Positions 28,593 to 38,935 are shown, counted from the stretch's first letter. The stretch: 64,000 bases of DNA from Chlamydia sp. 04-14 (GCF_036632095.1 NZ_JAPYKW010000004.1:1-64000), one strand, 5' to 3'. The notes: a model not told the origin generated them from the letters alone. Made by a program: numbers and translations.

Positions 28593-31391
28593 TTGCAGCG
28601 TTACGATATTATCAGAATGATCGGTAAAGGGGGTATGGGAGAGGTTTATTTAGCCTATGATCCCGTTTGCTCTCGTAAGGTTGCTCTTAAGAGGATCCGT
28701 GAGGATCTTTCTGATAATGAGTTGTTAAAAAAACGTTTCCTCAGAGAAGCTAAGATTGCTGCTGATCTTGTCCATCCGGGGGTTGTCCCCGTTTTTACGA
28801 TTTGTAGTGATAGTGATCCTGTTTATTACACAATGCCTTACATAGAGGGATACACTCTTAAGAGTTTGCTAAAGAGTGTATGGCAATGCGATTCCCTTCC
28901 TAAGGATCTTGCTGAACAAACATCAGTAGGAACTTTTCTCTCAATTTTTCATAAGATTTGTTCTACTGTAGAGTATGTACATTCTCGAGGCATCCTTCAT
29001 CGAGATCTTAAGCCTGATAATATTTTGCTTGGGCTTTTTAGTGAGGTAGTTATTTTAGATTGGGGAGCTGCATTATCTAAAGAAATGGAGGAAGACTTCC
29101 TTTTGGATATCGATATCCCCATTGAGGGATCGTTGTTTTCCAATATGACTATCCCTGGTAAGATCGTAGGGACTCCTGATTATATGGCTCCTGAACGTTT
29201 GCGAGGTACTCCAGCTTCAGAAAGTACAGATATTTATGCTCTAGGAGTAATTCTCTATCAAATGCTGACATTATCTTTTCCTTATCGCAAGAAAAAGGGA
29301 GAGAAGATCAGCCTTCGTCATCAAATTAATTTTCCTGAAGAAATCGCTCCCCATCGAGAGATTCCTCCTTTTCTTTCTCAAGTAGTCATGAGAGCTTTAG
29401 CAGCAGATCCTAAAGTGCGATATCGTTCTGTAAGTGCTTTGAAAGCAGATATAGAACAGCATTTACAAGGAAGTCCCGAATGGACTCCTAAGATTGTTTT
29501 GCATACTCAAGATGCAGAGTGTTGGAAGTTTCATGAACCTATTTTATTATCTAAGTATTTTCCAATGCTGAAGGTATCGCCAGCTTTATGGTATGGCCTA
29601 GCAATTTCCAAAATAGAAAGTTTTTCTGAAGTCCGTCTGGAGTATACATTATTACGGAAGGGATTAGAAGAAGGCTTCGGTATTTTACTTCCTCCTTCTG
29701 AAGATGTGGATCACGGCGATTTTTACCATGGTTATGGTTTTTGGCTACACATTAAGGAAAATGTATTATCTGTATCTTTGGTGAAAAATGGCTTAGAGAT
29801 ACAAAAAACCTCCCGACATATAGATGGAAATAAGGACAAGTTTTTCATAGCTTTTGAAAAGCAGAATCACCGTTTATCATTAATTATCGATAATATCGTG
29901 TGTATGATTCATATGGATTACCTTCCTGCGCGGGGAGGACGTATTGGAGTGATCATTCAAGATGTTGCTGATGTTTGTGGAAATATTGTTGTTTTAGAAA
30001 GTAGTGGATCTTTACAAGTCAGTTGTTTAGCAGTTCCCGATGCCTTTCTTAATGAAAAGTTATACGATCGTGCAATTACATTTTATCGTAGGATTGTTGA
30101 GTCTTTCCCAGGACGTAAGGAAGGGTATGAAGCACAATTTCGTATAGGAATTGCTTTATTGGAAAAAGCTTCTGAAAGCAACGATACTGAAGGATTCACT
30201 CAAGCTCTTGAAGAGTTTTCCACTTTACATAATAGTGTTGCAGCTCCTTTAGAATATCTTGGGAAAGCCCTAGTATATCAAAGATTAGGGGAGTATAACG
30301 AAGAGATTAAAAGTTTATTATTAGCTTTAAAGCGCTATTGTCAACGTCCAGAAATCTCTCGTGTTCGCGATCATGTTGTCTATCGGTTACATGAAGTTTT
30401 ATATAGCAATCATCGCATCTCTTTAGTCTTTATGCTTCTTGCTCTTCATGTCGCTCCCGAATCTATAAATTCTTCTGAGGAAGAGCACTTCCTTCAGAAT
30501 CTACATGGGAAAATTCAAGATACTCTATTTTGCAATCTAGACATTTCTCCTATAGATTTCCGTTCTTCTAAAATGGAATTGCTATTGAGCTATTGGTCAG
30601 GATTTACATCATTTCTTCCCGGGTTATTTCAAAGATCTTGGGATTTAAAAGATTATCGTGCCCTTGCAGATATTTTTTATACGGCTGCAGATTCAGGGAA
30701 TAGAGAGTTTATTGAAATATACTCAGAAGTTTTACGTGAGAATATTCAGGAAACGACGTTCACTGGAGAAATCGTGGAAATTCTCCCTGATCAGCTTTTA
30801 TATTTCCTTTCAGGATTACAGCTTATCTCTCTTCACGAGTCTACAGAAAAGGTTTTTGACCATATTGAGAATTTAGATCCTGTTTTGATTCTGTATTTAT
30901 TTGATTTGTTTGCTAAAGACGCTTTGATTTGTGGTAGAGGTGAAGAGATTCTCAAGGCTATTGCCTTGGTAGAAAAGTATATTTCTCCTCAGCAGCGATA
31001 TGAGTATCTCTTGCCCTATGAGGTGCTTGCTTATTTGTGGATGAAAGACGGAGATAAAGTTTATGATCTCTTATCTAATTATGACGAATCTTTATGGATA
31101 GACGATAATAGCCATGCTTTCGTTCTTTATGGTTATTGGTTGGCACTTGCTGAGGATAGTTCCTTAGCTTATCTACATCTTTCAGGATGTCGAGAAGATT
31201 CTGTATATCCACGAGCTTTAATTGGAGTATTTTGTAGCCCATTAGGTATTTGTGAAGAGCAGCTGAGTTATCAAGAACGTCGGCAGCTCCTTTTACAGAA
31301 ATTTATCTTTTTCCATTGTTTAGGAAATAGTGAAGAACGTGATAATTGTCGTATTGCTTACGATCTTCTCTCTATAGAGCGTCCTTTATAA
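28593..31391 (+). CDS. pknD: Serine/threonine protein kinase PknD
   Basis: The 932-residue protein has an N-terminal Hanks-type kinase domain (about 1-290): glycine loop GKGGMGEV (11-18), VAIK-type lysine K33, HRDLKPDN (136-143), DWG in place of DFG (156-158) and GTPDYMAPERL. Residues about 300-490 look beta-rich, and 500-600 look like TPR helices. There is no membrane segment. The start is TTG at 28593 with GAGGA upstream, 20 nt after valS. It ends 6 nt inside the convergent uvrA. Chlamydial PknD is an active kinase thought to target type III secretion proteins. Confidence 0.93.
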   Translation: MQRYDIIRMIGKGGMGEVYLAYDPVCSRKVALKRIREDLSDNELLKKRFLREAKIAADLVHPGVVPVFTICSDSDPVYYTMPYIEGYTLKSLLKSVWQCDSLPKDLAEQTSVGTFLSIFHKICSTVEYVHSRGILHRDLKPDNILLGLFSEVVILDWGAALSKEMEEDFLLDIDIPIEGSLFSNMTIPGKIVGTPDYMAPERLRGTPASESTDIYALGVILYQMLTLSFPYRKKKGEKISLRHQINFPEEIAPHREIPPFLSQVVMRALAADPKVRYRSVSALKADIEQHLQGSPEWTPKIVLHTQDAECWKFHEPILLSKYFPMLKVSPALWYGLAISKIESFSEVRLEYTLLRKGLEEGFGILLPPSEDVDHGDFYHGYGFWLHIKENVLSVSLVKNGLEIQKTSRHIDGNKDKFFIAFEKQNHRLSLIIDNIVCMIHMDYLPARGGRIGVIIQDVADVCGNIVVLESSGSLQVSCLAVPDAFLNEKLYDRAITFYRRIVESFPGRKEGYEAQFRIGIALLEKASESNDTEGFTQALEEFSTLHNSVAAPLEYLGKALVYQRLGEYNEEIKSLLLALKRYCQRPEISRVRDHVVYRLHEVLYSNHRISLVFMLLALHVAPESINSSEEEHFLQNLHGKIQDTLFCNLDISPIDFRSSKMELLLSYWSGFTSFLPGLFQRSWDLKDYRALADIFYTAADSGNREFIEIYSEVLRENIQETTFTGEIVEILPDQLLYFLSGLQLISLHESTEKVFDHIENLDPVLILYLFDLFAKDALICGRGEEILKAIALVEKYISPQQRYEYLLPYEVLAYLWMKDGDKVYDLLSNYDESLWIDDNSHAFVLYGYWLALAEDSSLAYLHLSGCREDSVYPRALIGVFCSPLGICEEQLSYQERRQLLLQKFIFFHCLGNSEERDNCRIAYDLLSIERPL

Positions 31392-34300
31392 TTCACGTAT
31401 GTATGTTTTTAATACCGACTTTTTACAAGTCGCTATATCTTTAGGTCGTCCGGAAAAGAGCACCTTGCCTCCGTATTTTCCAGATCCTGGTCCAAGTTCT
31501 ATAATATAATCGGCATGTTTTAATAAATTTATGTCGTGGTCAACATAGATAATAGAATGTCCTTGGGATATTAGCGTGCGAAATAGCTTTTGCAGTTGGC
31601 ATTTCTTATTTATATCTAAGGAAGTAGCTATTTCATCTAGAAGAAATAGCGTAGGTTCTTTAGGAGGTAAGTGGAGGAACCGAGCAATTTTTACAGAGAT
31701 TTTCTCACTTAGTGATAGCGAAGAGAGATTTTGTCCTAACGGAAGATAGCCAAGCCCGGAATGTAGAAGAGCTTGTAAAGGTGCTTGGATTTTTTGAAGA
31801 AAAGGAAAGATAGTTATAACCTCTTCAATAGGGGTTTGTAAGAGCTTCCCGAAGTGTTTCCCTTCATAAACAACTTCTTGAGATAGAGGTTGAATGCGAT
31901 ATCCTGAACATGTAGGACATGAGCGTTTTTCTAAAGCATAAAAAGCTCTATCTATTAGGTGATATCCTAAACCTAGGCAATCTGAACATTGTCCCTGTTT
32001 TGTATTTGTACTAAGCATACTTGCTGTAATATTCAAGGCTTTTGCTTGTGTGAGCGAGGCATAAAAGTTTCTTAGGGACGGAGCAATATCAAAATAGGTG
32101 CTGATATCTGATCGTTGTGAAGAAACTAGAGGATGAGAATCTAAGAATACTACATTTAAGAAATGCTCATTCCCAGTAGCTATAAGTTTTTGTGCTTGTT
32201 TATAAAAACCTTCCGTTAGTAATGAGGTTTTCCCAGATCCTGATACCCCAGCGATCGCAACGAGACTATGCAGAGGCGCTTGTACATGAAGATTAGAAAT
32301 ATTGTGAATCGAGAGATGTACGTCTAAATTTTCTTTAAAGAGAACTTCTTTATGATCAGAATCTTCTATAGATGAAGGTGGTTGGATTGTTAGATACCCT
32401 CCTTGAGGTCCTGATCCTGGCCCCAAATCTATGGTATGATCCGCGTAAAGTTTTAATAGATTATTACGGTCTGTAGCAATAACAGTGTTATTGTTAGTGA
32501 CGAGTTCTTTGAGCAATTTGATTAATGTTGGAATGTCTTGAGGATGTAGGCCTGATAGGGGATCTTCAAGAAGATAAACGATATCTGTAAGATTTGTAGA
32601 GATTTTCTTTGCAAGATGTAGGCGGTAATGCTCGCCATCACTTAGAGTATCCTGTTGTTGCCCTAAAGTAATGTAGCTCAATCCTACCTTATCAATGAAA
32701 GTTAAGCGGTTTTGTAAGTCTTGAATGATAGGTTGTGCTTGATCATCATGAATAGTCATTAAAAGATCTTTGAGGAAGCTGGTGTCTTCCAGATAGATAT
32801 CTATGAGAGAAGTTTTCCCTATACGCACCTGCTGCGCATAGGTATGGATTCCCCATCCTGAGCATGCTGAGCATGTGTCGGATACGATTAAAGGATGTAA
32901 AAGAGGACATGAGGGAACAAGATTAAATTGTTCCATGAGAATTCTTTCTAGTCCTCCATGTTTTTGAGTGCCCTGAAATAATTTTTCCTGGGTAGGGGTA
33001 TCAAGATCTTTAATTTGCGTAGATGAGGAAATCTTCAATTCTTTAATAAGATCAACCACACGTTTGGGAGAGTTATCAGGGAAAAATAACCTAAAGAGCT
33101 CTGTGGGGGAGTAGTTAAGAATTTTATCTTTATGTTTCGTTAAAGAGAGTTTTAAGATATTTCCTGACCCACAACATTGCTGACATTGTCCTTCAACATG
33201 TTCTCGGGATAAGAGTTTGCGTGTGATATTTGGATAACTGTTTCCTAAGGAATCCTGCCAACCTAGAGTGTAGGATAGAGAGTATTTTATTTTCCCACGA
33301 TCGTGAATATGTAATCGTATTGTTGGCGATAATGAGAAAGCTAAAGTTAGTGACGATAACAAAGAGGATTCATGATTCCTGGAAATTTTCGTATGTTGGA
33401 TAACGATTGCCGGATTTTCTAAAATTTCTGGAAGACGTTCTTCAAGATCATAAATTTCATTATTAGCAAATAGCTTTAAATACCCCTCTTTTTTCTTCAT
33501 TTCCAAGGCAATACCTAGGTCTTCTTCAGGAGATATGGGTGCCGTTATTGTTGCGTAAGAATTTTCATACTTTTGGAAAAGTCTATCTACAATTGTTTGA
33601 GGAGTGATTTTTTCAAGGAGCTCACCCGTTAATGGGCAATGAGGCTTTCCTAGAAGAGCAAAGAGTTTCTCAAGACCATTGGTAATGTCCAAAGATGACG
33701 CTAATGAATGTCTTGAGTTTTTTCGTATTCCCGTTTTTTTTATTGCAACAACTGGCGATAACCCTCGAACGCTTTCTACTTGTGGTAGAGGGGTTTTCTT
33801 AATAAGAGCTTGACGAACGTAATAAGGAAATAACTCGGCATAAGCAATATTTCCTGCAGCATAAAGAATATCAAAGACCAAAGAATGTTTCCCCGAGGCT
33901 GAAGGCCCTGAAATTGCTGTCAGAGCATTGCGAGTAAGAGTCATATCAATGTGTTTGAGATTATGATGGTAGGCGTCTTGAATAGAAATATCTTTGAGAA
34001 GATGTCTATTTTGAGATTTTTCAGTTAGTTTGGGAAGAGCCTTGGTCTTTTTAAAATATGGTTCCAGAGCTTTTGCTGTAGGTGTATTCAGGGAAATCAG
34101 TTCTTCAGGGGTGCATGAGGCTAAAAGATACCCACCGAGATTTCCTCCTTCAGGACCAAGTTCAATAACATAATCAGCAATCTTCACAATATGCATATTG
34201 TGTTCTATGATTACTACAGTATGTCCTTGTTGAGTAAGAGACTGGAGAACATGGATAAGAGCATGAATGTCGTGAGTATGCAATCCTGTTGTCGGCTCAT

Positions 34301-36806
34301 CAAGAATATAAAGTGTGGATTTTTTAGAAGGAGCGAGTAGCTCATAGGTAAGTTTTAATCTTTGGATTTCTCCTCCTGATAGGCTTGATAAGGATCTCCC
34401 TAAAGGGAGATGATCAAGACCTAAAGAGCATAATGCATGAATTTTTTCATGAATATGAGGAGTAGACATGAAAAATTTCTCAGCTTCATATGCTGTCATT
34501 TCTAAGATGTCAGCGATATTCTTTCCTTGATAGTTTACTTCTAAGATTTGAGATTGAAATCGTTTTCCGTGACAGAGTGGACAGGGAACCTGGGTATGAT
34601 CATCAAGGATTATAGAGCCTAGACCTTGACATTCTGTGCAAGCTCCTAAAGAAAGATTAAAACTAAAATGGCCTTTTGTTAATCCCAAGCGTTTACTTTT
34701 AGGTTGTTGGGAAAATAACTCCCGAAGCTCATCAAAAGCTTTAATATACGTTAGTGGAATAGAACGTTGCGAACGACCTGGAAGATCACGAGTAATATGT
34801 ACAACACGTTCTATGACACCCCCTTCTATATGTAAGTGGGAGTCTATATCTCCTTGAATAAAGCGTTCTATAGCGGGAACTAATGTATCATTAATTAAAG
34901 AAGATTTCCCTGATCCTGAAACTCCCGTCACTGCGGTTATTCTCTCTAGAGGTAGAGAAATAGTGACGTTTTTTAAATTATTTGTCGTGGCATCAGAAAG
35001 TGTAAGCGTCGCCTTTGCTTTAGGGAGTCTTTGGGGAATGTCTATAGTGAGTTCATGACGCAGATAGTTTGCTGTTAATGAATCTCCAGTTTTTAAAAAA
35101 TCTTTAGGTGATCCATTAAATAATACTTCACCTCCGAAGATCCCTGCTCGTGGTCCGATATCGATAATACGATCAGCAAAAGATATCATCTGCTCATCAT
35201 GCTCAACAAGAAGAATGGTATTTCCCTGATCGCGTAATTTTTGAATTACTTGAATCAGTTTATGAGTGTCGCGAGGATGTAGGCCTATCGATGGTTCATC
35301 AAGAATATAGGTGATTCCTGATAGCTCAGCTCCTAAATGCTTAGCCAAAGCAGTGCGTTCTTGCTCTCCTCCTGATAATGTTGCTAATGTTCTTTCTGGA
35401 GTGAGGTAGGAAAGTCCTAGGTTAATCAATGTGGAAAGACGGTTGTTTAGACCATCTAGTACTTCGCGAACAGAATTTGATGTAGTCGTTATAGAAGATG
35501 TGAAAGAAAAAAACTCATCAAGGGGCATTTTCTGAAATTCTAGGAAAGTCTTTCCTTGCCATAGGGCTGCAGAGGCATATTCTCCGATTCCAGTTCCTTG
35601 ACATGTAGGACAGGGTGTTGCTGTTGTCCCTTCGGGAATATATTTTGAGGGTTTTGCTCCATAACGGACTTTCTCTCCAATATCATTAAGGACGCCTCTC
35701 CAAAGTTTATGAGATAAAGATTTTTTTCCTAATGTAGGATCAAAAAGACGTACAGGAAGAATAAGATGTTTTTGACCATAGAGGAAAGCGTTCTGGATAG
35801 AGTCAGGAAGATCTTTCCATGGAGTGTCTAAACTAAAATCCAAAGTGTCTGCGAGAGATTGATAAAGAGCATGATAGAAATAAGTAGAACAATTTCCTGC
35901 TAACTTACAGCAATTTTCCCGAATAGATAAGTCATTTTGAATGAGAGAAGGATCTTTAATAGTGATATAGATTCCTGATCCCTGGCACTTAGTACAACGG
36001 TCTTCAAGATTATGAGGAGAAAATAACTGTGGTGTTAATGGTGTATATGTCTGTTGGGTTTCAGGAATATGTATCTGAGTCGAAAAGGTTTCTTCATATG
36101 TCTCGGTATGTACAGAACAATGCCCTTGCCCTAGATCAAGAGCAGAAAATAAACTGACTTTCATCCTTGCATTGTTACTTTCATTTTTAATGAAAGAATC
36201 AATAACAATAGCTATAGGGGTATCTTCAGTAAGAGGAGAAGAAAGAAAGGGATAAATAGAAGAAATGACATTATTTATACGGATTTTTGTATATCCCTGT
36301 CGCACACATTCTTGAATAGATTTTATGCTTCTATCTATCAGAGGAGTGAGAATTGTTATCTGTGTTCCATCAGGGATAGCGGCAAGTGTAGCAAGAATCT
36401 TTTCCTTACTTTGTAAATGCAGGATTTGTTTTGTGCGAGGATCCCTAGCCTCTCCATCCAGGGAGAATAATAAAGCCAGATGTTGGGAAAGTTCTGTGGT
36501 GCTCCCAACAGTCGCGTGCACATGATAGGCGAAATGATTTTGTTTAACGGCAATAGTCGGAGATAACCCCTGGATTTTTTCCACGGTAGGATCAGGTAGA
36601 GAAGATAAGGTTGTAGCAAAGAATGAGGGCAAAGTAGCTATATACCGTTTTCTTCCTGCCGCATAAATGGTATCAAAGGCTAATGAAGATTTCCCAGATC
36701 CTGATACCCCGGTAAGTAAGACAATCTCTCCGGGGAGAAATTCTATGGAGATGTTTTTCAGATTTCTAACTGTAATACCAGAAATACGAACAGGCAGGCT
36801 GGGCAT
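31386..36806 (-). CDS. uvrA: Excinuclease ABC subunit A, double-length tandem form
   Basis: The protein has 1806 residues, about twice a normal UvrA. Four ABC P-loops are visible: GVSGSGKS (about 33), GVSGSGKS (about 627), GPSASGKH (about 965) and GVAGSGKT (about 1518). Zinc-finger-like CxxC pairs occur in each half. Signature motifs in the first half are intact (LSGGEQER, LSGGEIQR), but in the second half they read LSDGEHYR and LSLSEKIS. So a head-to-tail duplication and fusion was followed by decay of the second copy's ATPase motifs. UvrA finds bulky DNA lesions with UvrB. I chose ATG 36806; GTG 36815 is an alternative. Confidence 0.93.
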   Translation of the reverse strand: MPSLPVRISGITVRNLKNISIEFLPGEIVLLTGVSGSGKSSLAFDTIYAAGRKRYIATLPSFFATTLSSLPDPTVEKIQGLSPTIAVKQNHFAYHVHATVGSTTELSQHLALLFSLDGEARDPRTKQILHLQSKEKILATLAAIPDGTQITILTPLIDRSIKSIQECVRQGYTKIRINNVISSIYPFLSSPLTEDTPIAIVIDSFIKNESNNARMKVSLFSALDLGQGHCSVHTETYEETFSTQIHIPETQQTYTPLTPQLFSPHNLEDRCTKCQGSGIYITIKDPSLIQNDLSIRENCCKLAGNCSTYFYHALYQSLADTLDFSLDTPWKDLPDSIQNAFLYGQKHLILPVRLFDPTLGKKSLSHKLWRGVLNDIGEKVRYGAKPSKYIPEGTTATPCPTCQGTGIGEYASAALWQGKTFLEFQKMPLDEFFSFTSSITTTSNSVREVLDGLNNRLSTLINLGLSYLTPERTLATLSGGEQERTALAKHLGAELSGITYILDEPSIGLHPRDTHKLIQVIQKLRDQGNTILLVEHDEQMISFADRIIDIGPRAGIFGGEVLFNGSPKDFLKTGDSLTANYLRHELTIDIPQRLPKAKATLTLSDATTNNLKNVTISLPLERITAVTGVSGSGKSSLINDTLVPAIERFIQGDIDSHLHIEGGVIERVVHITRDLPGRSQRSIPLTYIKAFDELRELFSQQPKSKRLGLTKGHFSFNLSLGACTECQGLGSIILDDHTQVPCPLCHGKRFQSQILEVNYQGKNIADILEMTAYEAEKFFMSTPHIHEKIHALCSLGLDHLPLGRSLSSLSGGEIQRLKLTYELLAPSKKSTLYILDEPTTGLHTHDIHALIHVLQSLTQQGHTVVIIEHNMHIVKIADYVIELGPEGGNLGGYLLASCTPEELISLNTPTAKALEPYFKKTKALPKLTEKSQNRHLLKDISIQDAYHHNLKHIDMTLTRNALTAISGPSASGKHSLVFDILYAAGNIAYAELFPYYVRQALIKKTPLPQVESVRGLSPVVAIKKTGIRKNSRHSLASSLDITNGLEKLFALLGKPHCPLTGELLEKITPQTIVDRLFQKYENSYATITAPISPEEDLGIALEMKKKEGYLKLFANNEIYDLEERLPEILENPAIVIQHTKISRNHESSLLSSLTLAFSLSPTIRLHIHDRGKIKYSLSYTLGWQDSLGNSYPNITRKLLSREHVEGQCQQCCGSGNILKLSLTKHKDKILNYSPTELFRLFFPDNSPKRVVDLIKELKISSSTQIKDLDTPTQEKLFQGTQKHGGLERILMEQFNLVPSCPLLHPLIVSDTCSACSGWGIHTYAQQVRIGKTSLIDIYLEDTSFLKDLLMTIHDDQAQPIIQDLQNRLTFIDKVGLSYITLGQQQDTLSDGEHYRLHLAKKISTNLTDIVYLLEDPLSGLHPQDIPTLIKLLKELVTNNNTVIATDRNNLLKLYADHTIDLGPGSGPQGGYLTIQPPSSIEDSDHKEVLFKENLDVHLSIHNISNLHVQAPLHSLVAIAGVSGSGKTSLLTEGFYKQAQKLIATGNEHFLNVVFLDSHPLVSSQRSDISTYFDIAPSLRNFYASLTQAKALNITASMLSTNTKQGQCSDCLGLGYHLIDRAFYALEKRSCPTCSGYRIQPLSQEVVYEGKHFGKLLQTPIEEVITIFPFLQKIQAPLQALLHSGLGYLPLGQNLSSLSLSEKISVKIARFLHLPPKEPTLFLLDEIATSLDINKKCQLQKLFRTLISQGHSIIYVDHDINLLKHADYIIELGPGSGKYGGKVLFSGRPKDIATCKKSVLKTYIREL

Positions 36807-36815
36807 AGATCTCAC

Positions 36816-37142
36816 AATAATTTAGGAAATAAGGAGAGATGTTCTACACGAATAATTATAACTACGTAGGAAACTAGTTTGATTCACTTTTAACTTTATA
36901 GAAAGAAAAAAAAGCAAACTACTCATTTCCGAGGATTAAGCAATAAGTATAAGCTATGTTTTCCATAAAATAGTATAATGTTAGGTATTTCAACATACAA
37001 ATTAAGATCGAATCATGTATCTTATCATGTGTAGCGAAGTATGTCAGATATGGCGAAGTCTTTTAAATTATTTTTGTATTAAGAGATCAATGTTAGCTAT
37101 AGGGTAAATAAGTTTTTGATTGGTTTGAGAAATTAGGGAAGT
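36816..37142. other. Divergent intergenic region uvrA/pyk
   Basis: 327 nt, very AT-rich. It must hold both promoters. A TATAAT sits at 36974-36979 without a good -35. A 30-codon frame from 37016 has no ribosome binding site and is not called. I see no RNA gene. Confidence 0.6.
37074..37103 (+). promoter_or_regulatory. Candidate promoter for pyk
   Basis: TTGTAT (37074-37079), 18-nt spacer, TATAGG (37098-37103), about 40 nt before the pyk start. Partial match. Confidence 0.3.
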
Positions 37143-38588
37143 ATGATCGCAAGAACGAAAATCATTTGTACTATAGGTCCAGCAACAAACACTCCAGAAA
37201 TGCTTGAAAAGCTTTTAGATGCGGGTATGAATGTTGCCAGATTGAATTTTAGTCATGGTACTCATGAAAGTCATGGAGAGACAATTCGTCTTCTTAAGGA
37301 ATTGCGGGAGAAGAAAGGTGCTCCGTTAGCGATTATGTTAGATACCAAAGGTCCAGAAATTCGTTTAGGGCAGATTTCTACACCAATCAAGGTCTCTCGA
37401 GGTCAGAAAATTACCTTAACAGGAAAAGAGGTTGAAGGATCTGCCGAAGGTGGAATTACTCTACATCCTCAATGTGTTTTTCCTTATGTGCGTGAAGGCG
37501 CTGATGTCTTGATAGATGATGGGTATATTCAAGCTGTTGTGACGTCTGTTAGTGATGATCATTTAGAATTAGAATTTATCAATTCTGGAGAATTGAAATC
37601 GCATAAATCTTTGAGTATAAGAGAAATTGATTTAGCCCTTCCTTTTATGACGGATAAGGATATCAATGATCTTAAATTTGGGGTTGCCCAAGGTGTTGAT
37701 GTTATTGCGGCTTCTTTTGTTCGTTATGCTGAGGATATCGAAAGCATGCGCAAGTGCTTAGGAGATGCTGGACGTCCAGATATGCCAATTATTGCTAAGA
37801 TAGAAAATCGTTTAGGAGTAGAGAATTTCTCGCAAATTGCTAAAGTTTCGGACGGGATTATGATTGCTCGTGGAGATTTAGGAATCGAGCTTTCTGTTGT
37901 TGAAGTCCCTAGTCTACAGAAGTTCATGGCGAAAGTATCTCGTGAAACGGGACGTTTTTGCATTACTGCTACGCAAATGTTAGAATCTATGATTCGCAAT
38001 GTTTTACCTACACGTGCTGAAGTTTCTGATATTGCCAATGCTATTTATGATGGCACTTCTGCAGTAATGTTATCAGGAGAAACAGCTTCAGGAAGTTATC
38101 CTGTGGCAGCTGTAAAAATTATGCGTTCTGTAATTCAAGAGACAGAAAAAAATCTCAATTATATTTCCTTCTTAGAGCTTAATGATAGTGAATGCGCAGT
38201 TAAAGTATCTCCTTATCTTCAATCTATAGGTTTATCAGGAATTCAAATTGCTGAGAAGGCCGATGCTAAGGCTATTATCGTTTATACAGAATCGGGAGGA
38301 TCTCCGATTTTCCTTTCTAAATATCGTCCACGTTTCCCGATTATTGCTGTCACTCCAAATCTATCTGTGTATTATAGACTTGCTTTAGAGTGGGGAGTGT
38401 ATCCTATGCTTACACAAGAGTCCGATCGTACAGTATGGAGACATCAGGCCTGTGTATATGGAATCGAACAAGGAATTTTATCAAATTATGATAAGATTTT
38501 AGTTTTGAGTCGTGGTGCTCAGATGAAGGATACCAATAACCTTACATTGACAACGGTAAATGATATCATCACAGCATCAGCTAAATAA
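37143..38588 (+). CDS. pyk: Pyruvate kinase
   Basis: The 481-residue enzyme has MNVARLNFSHG (substrate loop), MLDTKGPEIR, IAKIEN with the catalytic lysine, and CITATQMLESM. Length is normal for bacterial pyruvate kinase with A, B and C domains. It makes pyruvate and ATP from phosphoenolpyruvate and ADP, one of the ATP sources of chlamydiae. ATG follows TTAGGGAAGT. Confidence 0.97.
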   Translation: MIARTKIICTIGPATNTPEMLEKLLDAGMNVARLNFSHGTHESHGETIRLLKELREKKGAPLAIMLDTKGPEIRLGQISTPIKVSRGQKITLTGKEVEGSAEGGITLHPQCVFPYVREGADVLIDDGYIQAVVTSVSDDHLELEFINSGELKSHKSLSIREIDLALPFMTDKDINDLKFGVAQGVDVIAASFVRYAEDIESMRKCLGDAGRPDMPIIAKIENRLGVENFSQIAKVSDGIMIARGDLGIELSVVEVPSLQKFMAKVSRETGRFCITATQMLESMIRNVLPTRAEVSDIANAIYDGTSAVMLSGETASGSYPVAAVKIMRSVIQETEKNLNYISFLELNDSECAVKVSPYLQSIGLSGIQIAEKADAKAIIVYTESGGSPIFLSKYRPRFPIIAVTPNLSVYYRLALEWGVYPMLTQESDRTVWRHQACVYGIEQGILSNYDKILVLSRGAQMKDTNNLTLTTVNDIITASAK

Positions 38589-38606
38589 GTTGATGCTCTA
38601 ATTTTA
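38573..38606 (+). terminator. Weak terminator-like hairpin at pyk end
   Basis: AGCATCA (38573-38579) pairs with TGATGCT (38591-38597), followed by CTAATTTT. The stem includes the last pyk codons. Confidence 0.35.
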
Positions 38607-38909
38607 TGCAGTAGTCACGAAACGATTTCTTGCTTTAAAACATCCGGCAGAAAGTGAAGCTGTAACAAGTGCTATTACTAGTAGGATCGGTGTGAGAATA
38701 TACTTGCTGATTCCCCATAGAGTATCAGGAACGTGAATAGTGCCTGCACATATTAATGAGAAAACGACAATCGCTGCTATTGCTAATATTGCAAATGCTA
38801 ATGCTGAAATTAATGCAAGAATACGCTTGTTTTTCTGAGAGTCTTGACAAAAGCACACACAGTTAAGAGTACATTCAAATGTAGATCCTAAACATCCTGT
38901 TAAGCACAT
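38604..38909 (-). CDS. Small Cys-rich two-span membrane protein, possible Inc
   Basis: The 101-residue protein has six cysteines in its first 21 residues (C2, C6, C13, C17, C19, C21), then two membrane segments (about 31-55 and 69-92) separated by a short loop. A bilobed hydrophobic pair with short loop is the hallmark of inclusion membrane proteins, though size and Cys cluster are unusual. A TATAAT-like box (complement 38930-38935) lies 20 nt upstream and AGAAG precedes the ATG. I recognise no homologue with known function. Confidence 0.6.
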   Translation of the reverse strand: MCLTGCLGSTFECTLNCVCFCQDSQKNKRILALISALAFAILAIAAIVVFSLICAGTIHVPDTLWGISKYILTPILLVIALVTASLSAGCFKARNRFVTTA

Positions 38910-38929
38910 AAAATTCTTCTAATTTAAAA

Positions 38930-38935
38930 ATTATA
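38930..38935 (-). promoter_or_regulatory. -10 box for the Cys-rich membrane protein
   Basis: TATAAT on the minus strand, 20 nt before the start codon; the -35 region is AT-rich without a clear hexamer. Confidence 0.3.

Noticed and set aside
36356-36619. Minus-strand 87-codon frame in uvrA
   Set aside because: Lies in another frame of the conserved first ABC domain of UvrA.
28593-36815. Frameshift or assembly error making uvrA double length
   Set aside because: The frame is open throughout, the two halves differ strongly in sequence, and long UvrA is known in chlamydiae.
37016-37108. 30-codon frame in the uvrA-pyk gap
   Set aside because: No ribosome binding site and no recognisable composition; overlaps the candidate pyk promoter.
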